DNA of 64,000 nt from Candidatus Sumerlaeota bacterium (GTDB taxonomy: Bacteria; Sumerlaeota; Sumerlaeia; Sumerlaeales; Sumerlaeaceae): positions 248,001-312,000 of the forward strand of contig JAAZBM010000014.1 in the NCBI GenBank assembly GCA_012513815.1, given 5' to 3'. The notes beneath the pieces were generated by a model. That model did no database searches. It worked only from the letters and a program-made list of their open reading frames with translations, and was not told where the DNA came from. Positions 7,640 to 15,590 of the stretch are shown here, piece by piece. The translations under genes were made by a program, and so were the position numbers. Each line of letters opens with the position of its first letter. Within the stretch, counting starts at the first letter, position 1.

Positions 7640-8995
7640 TTAGAACAAGGACCAGTCGCTGACAGCGGCCTGACCAGCCTCTTCAATCGGGCCATCAAAC
7701 TTGGCTGATGAACCGGCAGGTGAGTTGAGATAGAGCTGATTTGCATTGCTATAAGCGGCAACAACACCCTTGGCGTTGAAGCAGTCAACATCCTTGACCG
7801 GGCGAACTTTGCTCTGCCAGATGGCAAGTGAGCCGGGGCCCAAATCGGACGGGAAGCGCAAGGTGAAGGTCTTGGAGACATCGGCCGAATCACAAGCGGT
7901 GAAGTTCAAATTACCGGCGGTGGCGGTTTCGGCAATCCAGTTGGTCTCGCCGGCATTCGCGGGCAAGTCACCCGTAATTTTGAGGTCTTTGATGCGGACA
8001 TACAAAGACTGAACGTCAGCGATAGGAGCAGCGATGAACTGTTCGACGGTGTAGTCAACAGGAGCAGGAACACCCTTACCGGCGGTCAATAACTCGATAC
8101 CATTGACTGGATCTGTCGGTGCGAACTGAACGATACCATAGGAAGCATAGGTGGTCTTTTTACCTTCGAGAACTTTGACTTCATCGCCAACTGCGTAATT
8201 CTGATTGCCATTGTCAACAAACAGAGCCTTATTGTCAGCCTGCATCGTGAACTGCTTGCGATTGTTGCTGCCACCGATGCTGGTGATAACACCAACAACG
8301 TTTGTGCATTTGGTATTGTCGTCAGCAGCCACAACCTGAGCGATTGTTGCGTTTTCGATAACGGGATCCGGAGCCGGAGTCGCATCGTCACCAATCATAA
8401 CATCATCAATACGGTACTGAACATTTCCAACTTTGTCTGTTGCTGTCGCGGCATTTAAGACGAACTTAAGCCAAAGACCACTAACCTTGGGGAGATCCGC
8501 GGTAGAATAGGCAAGACGCCAACCTGACATAGTTGATGTTTGATAGGCATAGTCGGTCCAATTGGAACCATTATCCGTGCTATACTTGACACTCAAGGCA
8601 GAACCATCTTTTGACGAGTTGGTGTTGATACCAAAAGACAGTTTACTTGCAGCAACCGATGACAAATCGATTCCCTTAATGGTGAACTCTTGGTAACTAT
8701 ATGTTGTTTCATCCACATAATATGTTGAACGATACACGTTACCACCGGCCGAAGCACCTGTATACCCAGAACTTACGGCAGTGGCTCTCACATCCCACAG
8801 ATATGTATCAGCGGTACCATCACTCTTGAACGATTCCGCAAGATACTCACAAGTCGACGCGTTCTTCCAACCGTCAAATGCGGAAACAGCTGTGGTTCCG
8901 CTCGGAGTGCCAAAATCTTCACTCCAATAAACGGTAGCAAGAGCAGGTGTGGCTAAAACACTGACCAAAGCCAATGTTCCTAAAAATCTCTTCAT
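7640..8995 (-). CDS. Secreted beta-sandwich plus OB-module protein, DWSLF C-terminus
   Basis: AGGAGA 8 bases before the ATG supports the start. A clear signal peptide (MKRFLGTLALVSVLATPALA) is followed by a ~190-residue domain starting VYWSEDFG, with features of a jelly-roll lectin-like fold (SVKYSTDNGSNWTDY, YRIDDVMIG). The C-terminal ~250 residues (ENATIAQVVAADDN onward) are a paralogue of the same region in the neighbouring gene; blocks such as TTYASYGIVQFAPTD and FTLRFPSDLGPGSL are identical. The final residues are AAVSDWSLF. The two genes are tandem on the minus strand, each with its own terminator, and look like a duplication in which the N-terminal domain was exchanged. Function unknown; likely surface or extracellular binding. 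Confidence 0.83.
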   Translation of the reverse strand: MKRFLGTLALVSVLATPALATVYWSEDFGTPSGTTAVSAFDGWKNASTCEYLAESFKSDGTADTYLWDVRATAVSSGYTGASAGGNVYRSTYYVDETTYSYQEFTIKGIDLSSVAASKLSFGINTNSSKDGSALSVKYSTDNGSNWTDYAYQTSTMSGWRLAYSTADLPKVSGLWLKFVLNAATATDKVGNVQYRIDDVMIGDDATPAPDPVIENATIAQVVAADDNTKCTNVVGVITSIGGSNNRKQFTMQADNKALFVDNGNQNYAVGDEVKVLEGKKTTYASYGIVQFAPTDPVNGIELLTAGKGVPAPVDYTVEQFIAAPIADVQSLYVRIKDLKITGDLPANAGETNWIAETATAGNLNFTACDSADVSKTFTLRFPSDLGPGSLAIWQSKVRPVKDVDCFNAKGVVAAYSNANQLYLNSPAGSSAKFDGPIEEAGQAAVSDWSLF

Positions 8996-9184
8996 GTTGT
9001 ATTTCTCCTAAAATTTGTATTGTCTGACTTCGTAGTCATTTCAACTACTGTTTTCTTTTACCAGTCTCATCCGAACACATTTCTATAATTTTGCCAAATC
9101 AAGGGCTTTTCATATTTTTGACACAACGTATCATTTTTGGCATCGGGTCTTCCATAAATAACCTATTGTTCTGTATTACATGGC

Positions 9185-10129
9185 ATGAATAAACCAATCG
9201 TTAATGCATGCAAATCTCTCTTTGAGAACGTTGGACAGACACCGCTGGTGCTCCTGACACGCCTGTGGGACAGCCACAAGACCGGTGTGCGTGTCCTCGC
9301 CAAGCTTGAAGGTTCCAACCCCGGAGGTTCAGTCAAGGATCGCACCGCGCAATCGATGATTCGCGATGCTCTCGCCCGGGGCGTTCTGACGCCCGACCGT
9401 ATCATTCTCGAGCCGACCTCGGGCAACACCGGGATTGGACTGGCAATGGTAGCGGCACATTTGGGATTTAGAATCAAACTCCTCATGCCGGCTTGTGTCA
9501 GCACCGAACGGCGTTCCATTCTGCAAGCACTGGGCGCCGAGCTGGAACTCACGCCGGGATGCGAGAAGACGGACGGTGCCATCAGACGCGCTCATGCGAT
9601 GATGGACAAGGAACCGGGCAAATACTTTATGCCGGACCAGTTCTCGAATCCGGCCAACTGCATGGCGCACTATAACAGCACTGCCCCGGAACTGGTCGAG
9701 CAGACGCAAGGCGAGATGGATTGGTTTGTGGCCGGAATGGGCACAACCGGCACCGTCATGGGTTGCTCGATGTATTTCCGCGACCATAACCCACGAACAA
9801 AAGTGGCGGGCATTGAACCCGAACACAATCACCGTATTCAAGGATTGAAGAATATGGAGGAAGCCATTGTTCCTGCCATTTACCGCCCCGAGCTTTTGGA
9901 CCAAAAGATTACTTGTTCGGACGAAAACGCGTTCAATACGGTTCGCGATTTGGCACTGATGGAAGGACTTTTCTGCGGCATCAGCAGTGGTGCTGCTATC
10001 TGGGGCGCGATACAAATCGCGAAACAGTTGCCCTCCGGCTCAACCGTTGTAGCCTTGTTGCCCGACCGTGGTGACCGCTACTTGTCGAGCGAAATGTTTC
10101 GCTCGGTCTGTGCCGCATGCCCACCCTAA
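9185..10129 (+). CDS. cysM: Cysteine synthase / O-acetylserine sulfhydrylase (CysM/CysK family)
   Basis: PLP-dependent beta-replacement enzyme that makes cysteine from O-acetylserine and sulfide in the cytoplasm. Lys51 in GGSVKDR is the Schiff-base lysine, TSGNTG (78-83) is the substrate-binding loop, GTTGTVMG is the phosphate-binding loop of PLP, and GISSGAA and PDRGDRYLS are the expected C-terminal marks. The length of 314 residues fits CysM/CysK. The order of motifs and the ending PDRGDRYLSSEMF favour the CysM-like branch, but CysK cannot be excluded. It stands alone between the divergent OB-module gene and convergent rplA. Confidence 0.92.
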   Translation: MNKPIVNACKSLFENVGQTPLVLLTRLWDSHKTGVRVLAKLEGSNPGGSVKDRTAQSMIRDALARGVLTPDRIILEPTSGNTGIGLAMVAAHLGFRIKLLMPACVSTERRSILQALGAELELTPGCEKTDGAIRRAHAMMDKEPGKYFMPDQFSNPANCMAHYNSTAPELVEQTQGEMDWFVAGMGTTGTVMGCSMYFRDHNPRTKVAGIEPEHNHRIQGLKNMEEAIVPAIYRPELLDQKITCSDENAFNTVRDLALMEGLFCGISSGAAIWGAIQIAKQLPSGSTVVALLPDRGDRYLSSEMFRSVCAACPP

Positions 10130-10160
10130 ACCGTACTTCATCGATTTTTACGCACAAGAA

Positions 10161-10195
10161 AAAGCCACTCACCGAAATGAGTGGCTTTATTTTAT
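10161..10195. terminator. Bidirectional terminator between cysM and rplA
   Basis: AAAGCCACTC (10161-10170) pairs with GAGTGGCTTT (10179-10188), with A-rich sequence on the left and TTTATTTTATT on the right. It can end transcripts from both converging genes. Confidence 0.88.
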
Positions 10196-10209
10196 TCTGT
10201 CAGACTCTA

Positions 10210-10917
10210 TTACTTGTCTTCCTTGGCAGAAGCCGGTGAATAGCTGATTTTGATGCCGGGGCCCATGGTCGAAGTCAAGGTAATTGACTTGATATAGGTA
10301 CCTTTGGCAGCAGCGGGCTTGGCCTTGTAGAGTGCGTCAAGAAGGGTCTTGGCGTTGTCAATAATCTGGGATTCTGTGAATTGAATCTTGCCGATGTTTA
10401 CGTGAATGTTAGCGGTACGATCCAGACGGAACTCAACTTTACCAGCCTTGATTTCGGCAATTGCCTTGGCCAAATCCATTGTGACAGTACCGGTCTTGGG
10501 GTTAGGCATAACACCACGGGGACCGAGGATTTTACCAATCTTACCAACTTCGCGCATCATATCCGGGGTGGCGATGCAGGCGTCAAAATCAAAGAAACCG
10601 CCCTGAATCTTTGTTGCCAAATCTTCGGCACCAACGATCTCGGCTCCGGCCTCTTCGGCTTCACGGGCTTTTTCGCCCTTGGCAAACACGGCGACGCGAA
10701 CGGTCTTACCGGTACCATGGGGCAGTCCTACTGTTCCGCGAACCTGCTGATCTGCCTGACGAGGGTCAACACCTAGCTTCAGATGCATTTCAATGGATTC
10801 ATTAAACTTGGCATATGCGGATTTCTTGAGAATCGCGACGCCTTCTGTGATGCTGTAACTTTTGGTGGCATCAAAACCTTCTATCGCTTTGCGATAGGAT
10901 TTTCCATGCTTAGGCAT
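10210..10917 (-). CDS. rplA: 50S ribosomal protein L1
   Basis: Full-length L1 (235 residues) of the large ribosomal subunit stalk base, recognisable from [34 protein letters not shown] and the C-terminal [14 protein letters not shown] precedes the ATG. In most bacteria rplA directly follows rplK and precedes rplJL; here it stands alone between cysM and namZ, with the namZ terminator closing off upstream transcription. It must therefore have its own promoter in the ~75-base leader. That leader contains GTGGGAGG followed by ATG (minus strand, 10959-10973), reminiscent of L1-binding mRNA sites, so autogenous control is possible. Confidence 0.96.
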   Translation of the reverse strand: MPKHGKSYRKAIEGFDATKSYSITEGVAILKKSAYAKFNESIEMHLKLGVDPRQADQQVRGTVGLPHGTGKTVRVAVFAKGEKAREAEEAGAEIVGAEDLATKIQGGFFDFDACIATPDMMREVGKIGKILGPRGVMPNPKTGTVTMDLAKAIAEIKAGKVEFRLDRTANIHVNIGKIQFTESQIIDNAKTLLDALYKAKPAAAKGTYIKSITLTSTMGPGIKISYSPASAKEDK

Positions 10918-10993
10918 GATACTTACTCCTGTATTTAGTGGTCTATAGCGATATGTTTGGGCATACCTCCCACAAGCTTTTCGCCATAAGGAG

Positions 10994-11035
10994 AAAAGCC
11001 GGCTTGATTACTTAGTATCAAACCGGCTTTTTATT
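10994..11035 (-). terminator. Intrinsic terminator after namZ
   Basis: AAGCCGGCTTGAT pairs with ATCAAACCGGCTT (one bulge) around an 8-base loop. Both flanks are A/T rich (TTTTTATTT to the right, TTTTC on the minus strand), so it can serve leftward namZ transcription and insulate rplA. Confidence 0.88.
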
Positions 11036-11055
11036 TAGCTTTTTCAACAATTCTC

Positions 11056-12609
11056 TTACTTATAAAGGAAATACTTTTCTCTGTCCTTGGCGAATTTGTC
11101 GCGTGCCGGCGCCCAGTCGGCGATGATTTCCTTAGCGCTCTTGCCCTCGAGCAGCATGTCGCGCACCCTCGGGCCGCCCATCACTTTGTTGAACATGGAC
11201 ACACGCGCACGTTGCGTTTTCACCTCTGAACCGGCACCCGCATACATAATCCGTTGTTCGGGATACATGGTATTGAGGGCTTCCAAAATATTGAGGCTGG
11301 CTTCTACAGGCATAATCTTGTCATAATCTGTGATAATCAGCTGCACACCACCGCAAAGCTCGTCTTTGTAGATGTGGTAGAAAGGCCGGTAATAGGCCGG
11401 TTTGAAGAAGATGCCCTCCAAGCCGCGGCTGTTCAATTCCTGCGCAAGACGCATACTGTCAATCCACGGAGCTCCAACATATTGGAATGGAGCAGGATAG
11501 CCCACACCTACGTTGGTCGAATGCAACTCGCCAAACTCGCCGGTGATAGCCATCCCCCAGACGGCGTCGATGCTCTGGTTATGCGTCGAGGTCGGCACCC
11601 ATGGCAAACCGGTATCCTGCCACTTCATCGACCGTGTCCAGCCTTCCATCGGAACGACCTTCAGATTGGTCTTCATGTCCAAAACATCGTTGAACAACAA
11701 TCCGATTTCGCCCGGAGTCAATCCATGAATGTAGGCTACCGGCCCCCAGCAAACCGACATCATATAATACTTGTCGGCAACGTTACCACTGACAAGATTG
11801 CCGCCCAGTGGATTTGGGCGATCCAAAATCCAGAATTCTTTGCCGTTCTCATAAGCGGCCTGCATACCGAGACGCATCGTGTTCGAATAGGTATACGAAC
11901 GATTGCCGGTATCCTGAATATCAAACATCAACACATCGACATTGGCAAGCATCGACGGACGCGGCTTGGACTGCGAGATTTTGTTTTTATCCTTGCCATG
12001 CAAACTATACACGGGCACACCGGTCACGGGGTCGATGCCATCCTTGACACCATCACCCGCACGTTCGGCGCCACGCACACCATGCTCGGGCGCAAACAAC
12101 GCCGTCAACTCGATATCCGGGTCAGCCATCAACTTGTCGATTGTGCTAACAAATTGCGAGTCGCAACCACTGGGATTGGTGATAAGACCGACACGTTTGC
12201 CCTTGAGCGCATCATGATACTTCGGGTTCTCAAACAGAACTTCATTGCCAAGTTTGACTTTCTTGCCCGGATAAACGGCTTTGCCCACATCGACATTCTT
12301 CGCGTTCTTGAGCCATGCAGCGTTACTCTCGATGCTTTTCGAAGTCGCCTTTTCTTGTTCCTTATCATAATAAGCGGCAATCTCCGCTTTGGAACCTTTG
12401 ACGGTCTCGGTTGCCGAAGTCATATCCGCACGCCAATCATTCTCGGTTCTTCCTTCGGGAGCGCTGGTATCAAACCACAACGCCTTATAATCCTCGTCCT
12501 TCACTTCGCTTTTGGCGTCGCGTGGATAACTGATATCTGCGGTAGCGGCGCCAAGATAGCTGACGCTTGACAACAGAGCCAGACAAATGAGTGTTGTTAG
12601 CTTGTTCAT
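11056..12609 (-). CDS. namZ: Secreted exo-beta-N-acetylmuramidase NamZ-like (DUF1343, GH171)
   Basis: Residues ~120-517 form a DUF1343 domain: GKRVGLITNPSG, ALFAPEHGVRGAERAGDGV, LMFDIQDTGNRSYTY, DRPNPLGG and the C-terminal GGPRVRDMLLEG. Characterised members (NamZ, GH171) release terminal N-acetylmuramic acid from peptidoglycan fragments. A signal peptide (residues 1-21) places it outside the inner membrane. An extra ~95 residues between signal and domain, charged and mostly helical, are not part of the usual ~400-residue family architecture; I do not recognise them. GGAG lies upstream of the ATG. The neighbouring GH20 gene supports a muropeptide-degrading role. It lacks the DWSLF-type tail. 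Confidence 0.88.
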   Translation of the reverse strand: MNKLTTLICLALLSSVSYLGAATADISYPRDAKSEVKDEDYKALWFDTSAPEGRTENDWRADMTSATETVKGSKAEIAAYYDKEQEKATSKSIESNAAWLKNAKNVDVGKAVYPGKKVKLGNEVLFENPKYHDALKGKRVGLITNPSGCDSQFVSTIDKLMADPDIELTALFAPEHGVRGAERAGDGVKDGIDPVTGVPVYSLHGKDKNKISQSKPRPSMLANVDVLMFDIQDTGNRSYTYSNTMRLGMQAAYENGKEFWILDRPNPLGGNLVSGNVADKYYMMSVCWGPVAYIHGLTPGEIGLLFNDVLDMKTNLKVVPMEGWTRSMKWQDTGLPWVPTSTHNQSIDAVWGMAITGEFGELHSTNVGVGYPAPFQYVGAPWIDSMRLAQELNSRGLEGIFFKPAYYRPFYHIYKDELCGGVQLIITDYDKIMPVEASLNILEALNTMYPEQRIMYAGAGSEVKTQRARVSMFNKVMGGPRVRDMLLEGKSAKEIIADWAPARDKFAKDREKYFLYK

Positions 12610-12640
12610 TTATATCTCCATTCTGATAATTGACATTCTA

Positions 12641-12650
12641 TACAGAGTAC
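12641..12650 (-). promoter_or_regulatory. Candidate -10/operator element upstream of namZ
   Basis: On the minus strand this reads GTACTCTGTA, continuing TAGAATG. The last part could form an extended -10 (TGTATAGAAT) 30-40 bases before the namZ ATG. It shares TACTCTGTATA with the region before the beta-helix gene at 60419-60429. Confidence 0.3.
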
Positions 12651-12720
12651 ACAAACAAAATGTTTTATAACTCTGCACTCATTTCGGTACTTCATAGATG
12701 AACATATCCACAAAATAAAT

Positions 12721-13029
12721 CCGAGCATCTATCGATTCAATCCAATCCCCAAAGGCATAACAAAAGAGCAAGAGAAGTTCATCATTGGGACACAAGTTTG
12801 CATCTGGTGCGAAGTGCTCGAGCCCTCCGACATGCTCGCATGGGTTTTCCCGCGTGTACTGGCGGCAGCGGAGGTGGGATGGCTACCTCTGGAGAAACGC
12901 CAATCCTATGACAACTTTTGCAAACGTGTCTACGATTTGGAGGCACGATTCTCTTTCATCAATGTCCCTATCGGCCACCCCGTCGTAGGTGGCAACAGAG
13001 GTGACAAACACCTGCGCTATCTGAATTAG
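12721..13029 (+). pseudogene. Truncated GH20 beta-N-acetylhexosaminidase remnant (C-terminal ~100 codons)
   Basis: Reading from about 12724 to TAG 13027-13029 gives SIYRFNPIPKG ... IIGTQVCIWCE ... HPVVGGNRGDKHLRYLN. It aligns without gaps to the last ~100 residues of the intact GH20 protein just downstream (SIYQFDPIPEG ... IIGTQVCIWCE ... HPVVGGNKGDQHRR). Similarity stops abruptly at 12724. The frame runs back to a TGA at 12631 without any plausible ATG, and the catalytic Asp-Glu region is absent. It is the tail of a tandem duplicate whose front has been deleted. Divergence of roughly one residue in three suggests an old duplication. No frameshift is present inside the remnant. Confidence 0.9.
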
Positions 13030-13155
13030 CAATTATCAATAACAATGAAATGAGAAGAAAACGAACTTGCGCAACAAACAAGTTCATCTTCTTTTTGAAA
13101 TCAACCAAATACGATTCAAATACATATATTGCGACGGACTCGGTAAGTATTTGGG

Positions 13156-13167
13156 AACTCTGTACAC
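13156..13167. promoter_or_regulatory. Candidate operator AACTCTGTACAC upstream of the GH20 gene
   Basis: A 12-base word 33 bases before the GH20 ATG is identical, in opposite orientation, to the one upstream of the GDPD-LamG gene (1310-1321). Related words precede namZ and the beta-helix gene. Shared control of secreted enzymes is only a hypothesis. Confidence 0.3.
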
Positions 13168-13199
13168 CAAATCACAAAACATAAAGAGGTTGAACAATC

Positions 13200-14906
13200 A
13201 TGAATCGTTTCATCGCTTCGCTTTTAAGTCTGGGGTGTCTACTCACAGCTCCCGTCGATTCTGTCCACGCGGCGTCATCCCCATTGCCCATCTCGGTTGT
13301 GCCGATGCCCGCCGATGTCAACATGACTGACGAATCATACGAAGTCACATCGCAAACTACCATTCTTTTTGCGCCCGAATTCGCGGATTCGGCTCAGACC
13401 ATCCACGATATGTTTTCGCGTGCAGGCAACATCGACCTGAAGATGACAGAAGTCAAAGAAGACGAACAAGAAGCAAAGGACAACAGCATTTGCCTCTTCA
13501 AAAAGTCGGATGAAGACTACGCGACGACCGAGAGTTATCGCCTTGCGTCAAACGCCAAAGGTGTTACCATCTCCGCATCCGGCCCCGCAGGCGCGTTTTA
13601 TGGAACGCAGACACTGCGCCAACTTTTGCCCGATTACATCGAGGGAACAAAAGCACCGTTGCACCCCTATTGGATAGTCCCCGGACTGACCATCAAAGAC
13701 ACACCCGCTCTGGGATGGCGTGGCGCGATGCTCGATACATCACGTCATTTTCATCCTGTTGACCAACTCAAGAAATTCCTCGATGGAATGGCGTTGCTCA
13801 AACTCAATCGCTTTCACTGGCATCTGACCGACAACCAAGGATGGCGTATCCAAATTGACAAGTACCCAAAACTCACCGAGCTTGCCGCCATGCGCGCACC
13901 GGTCAACGGTTTTGTCAAGGGATACTATGACAAAAACGACATCAAAGACATTGTGGCATATGCGAAAGCTCGCTATATCGAGGTCATTCCCGAAATCGAA
14001 ATCCCGGCGCACAGCTCAGCTTGTATGGCAGCTTACCCCGAATTGTCATGCAAGTCTGTGCCATTTGAATTCCCTGACCCCAAGAAAAAATGCGGCGAAT
14101 TCTTTGATACATGGTACTATGAGCTAGAGAAAGAGAGTCGTCATTTCTGCGCCGGAAACGAACAGGTTTACTCGTTCCTGAATGACGTCTTTGATGAAAT
14201 GCTTGACCTGTTCCCCTATGGCATCTGGCATATCGGCGGCGACGAACGCCCCGATGGAGTCTGGAGCAAGTGTCCAAAATGCCAAGACAGAATGAAGAAG
14301 AATAACATCAAGGATGAACACGATTTGCAGGAATGGATGATGCGCAGAATCAGTGACATACTCGCAAGCAAAGGCAAAACGGTCATCAGTTGGGGTTGCA
14401 CACGTGACCAGAAGTATTACAATCCCGAATACGTGGACAACCTCGGCAACAACTCTATCGTCCTGAATTGGCACGGGTACGCCAAGATGGCATGTCAAAA
14501 CGGGATGCGCTGCGTCAACGCATGCTCCCCCATGTACATCGACTATCCGCCGTTTGAGAATTATCCCGGATTTGAACGTCCAAGCTGGATGCCATTCTGT
14601 CCGATCTCAAGCATATACCAATTCGACCCCATTCCCGAAGGCCTGACACCCGAACAAGAAAAGTTGATTATCGGCACGCAAGTCTGCATATGGTGCGAGT
14701 TCCTACCCACCGACGAACTCTTCGCATGGATCTATCCGCGTATGTTGGCAGCTTCTGAAGTGGCATGGCTTCCAAAAGAAAAACGGGATTCGTATGGTGA
14801 CTTCTGCAGACGCGTGGACGATTTGGAAGTGCGTTTCTCCTTCATCGGGATTCCTTTCGCTCACCCAGTTGTTGGCGGCAACAAAGGCGACCAACACAGG
14901 CGCTAA
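13200..14906 (+). CDS. Secreted beta-N-acetylhexosaminidase (GH20)
   Basis: A signal peptide (to about residue 25) is followed by the small GH20b domain (~residues 30-160, ending GAFYGTQTLRQLL). The catalytic TIM barrel comes next: GWRGAMLDTSRHF, NRFHWHLTDNQGWRI, IPEIEIPAHS, and GGDE with Asp348-Glu349 as the substrate-assisted catalytic pair. Late tryptophans in NWHGYAK and QVCIWCE shape the sugar pocket. Such enzymes remove terminal GlcNAc/GalNAc from chitin oligomers, glycans or muropeptides. AGAGG lies 10 bases before the ATG. Its location beside namZ and a GH20 remnant argues for peptidoglycan or chitin sugar recovery. It lacks the DWSLF-type tail. Confidence 0.92.
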   Translation: MNRFIASLLSLGCLLTAPVDSVHAASSPLPISVVPMPADVNMTDESYEVTSQTTILFAPEFADSAQTIHDMFSRAGNIDLKMTEVKEDEQEAKDNSICLFKKSDEDYATTESYRLASNAKGVTISASGPAGAFYGTQTLRQLLPDYIEGTKAPLHPYWIVPGLTIKDTPALGWRGAMLDTSRHFHPVDQLKKFLDGMALLKLNRFHWHLTDNQGWRIQIDKYPKLTELAAMRAPVNGFVKGYYDKNDIKDIVAYAKARYIEVIPEIEIPAHSSACMAAYPELSCKSVPFEFPDPKKKCGEFFDTWYYELEKESRHFCAGNEQVYSFLNDVFDEMLDLFPYGIWHIGGDERPDGVWSKCPKCQDRMKKNNIKDEHDLQEWMMRRISDILASKGKTVISWGCTRDQKYYNPEYVDNLGNNSIVLNWHGYAKMACQNGMRCVNACSPMYIDYPPFENYPGFERPSWMPFCPISSIYQFDPIPEGLTPEQEKLIIGTQVCIWCEFLPTDELFAWIYPRMLAASEVAWLPKEKRDSYGDFCRRVDDLEVRFSFIGIPFAHPVVGGNKGDQHRR

Positions 14907-14931
14907 CAGTACACAAACAACCGCAAAACAG

Positions 14932-14965
14932 AAAGGGCGAACATTGAGTTGTTCGCCCTTTATCA
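14932..14965. terminator. Bidirectional terminator between GH20 and iorB
   Basis: AAAGGGCGAACA pairs with TGTTCGCCCTTT (14950-14961) across a 6-base loop. It lies between two convergent genes and has A-rich left and T-rich right flanks. Confidence 0.88.
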
Positions 14966-14984
14966 TTCTCTGTAAACCGGAGTA

Positions 14985-15590
14985 TTACGCCTTCTTGTAG
15001 TCGCGTCCGGCGGCAAAGACTTTCAGGTTTATGTCGACAAACTTCGGCTTAACACACTTGGCGATAGCCTCGTGCCAAGCTTCCTCAGTCAAATCTAAAC
15101 CGGTACTCATCGCTCCTAACAGCGCAACATTCGCGGCCCGGACAGAACCATTTGCGGCAGCGATGGCAGCGGCATCAAACTCAATCAGATTCGAGAAGAC
15201 TCGCGTCAAACGCTCGTGTGTGTCTTCGGGATAGGCGGCCGCACCCATGCTAACTGTCACGGGTATAACCTCCTGAGCATTGACAACGCACAAACCATTG
15301 GGCGCAAGGAACGGCGCCATACGCAGTGCCTCGACATGTTCCAATGAACCAATCACCGATGCTGTACCGACAGCAACTAGCGGACTGTGGACTTCGTGCC
15401 CATAGCGGATTTGTCCACTCACGCTACCACCACGCTGTGCCATGCCGTGCACTTCGTTCGTCTTGACCTGATAACCAGACAGCATTGCGGCATTCGCGAT
15501 AATTGCACTCGCAAGAAGAATGCCCTGACCGCCGACACCAACCATAATTATTCCTGTTGTTTTGTTATTATCTGTCATGTTTTCGCTCAT
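14985..15590 (-). CDS. iorB: Indolepyruvate:ferredoxin oxidoreductase, beta subunit (IorB)
   Basis: The gamma-type domain of the 2-oxoacid:ferredoxin oxidoreductase family: GVGGQGILLAS near the N-terminus, EVHGMAQRGGSVSGQIR and SPLVAVG are the hallmark blocks. With IorA it oxidatively decarboxylates aryl pyruvates from aromatic amino acid breakdown, passing electrons to ferredoxin and making acyl-CoA. The start ATG 15590 overlaps the iorA stop as ATGA, the usual sign of translational coupling. An in-frame ATG at 15578 is an alternative, and the open frame extends to 15647 inside iorA without a good site. iorB ends 20 bases from a bidirectional terminator. Confidence 0.93.
   Translation of the reverse strand: MSENMTDNNKTTGIIMVGVGGQGILLASAIIANAAMLSGYQVKTNEVHGMAQRGGSVSGQIRYGHEVHSPLVAVGTASVIGSLEHVEALRMAPFLAPNGLCVVNAQEVIPVTVSMGAAAYPEDTHERLTRVFSNLIEFDAAAIAAANGSVRAANVALLGAMSTGLDLTEEAWHEAIAKCVKPKFVDINLKVFAAGRDYKKA

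Noticed and set aside
5948-8995. Type IX secretion C-terminal domain or PEP-CTERM signal
   Set aside because: The conserved tail is only about 8 residues, with no Ig-like CTD, no terminal membrane helix and no basic end.
11254-12570. 438-codon open frame antisense to namZ
   Set aside because: Same reason; the sense strand encodes a clear DUF1343 protein with signal peptide and ribosome-binding site.
12785-12988. Small coding frames within 12.78-13.03 kb as separate genes
   Set aside because: They are out-of-frame or internal pieces of the GH20 remnant; only the frame matching GH20 has homology.
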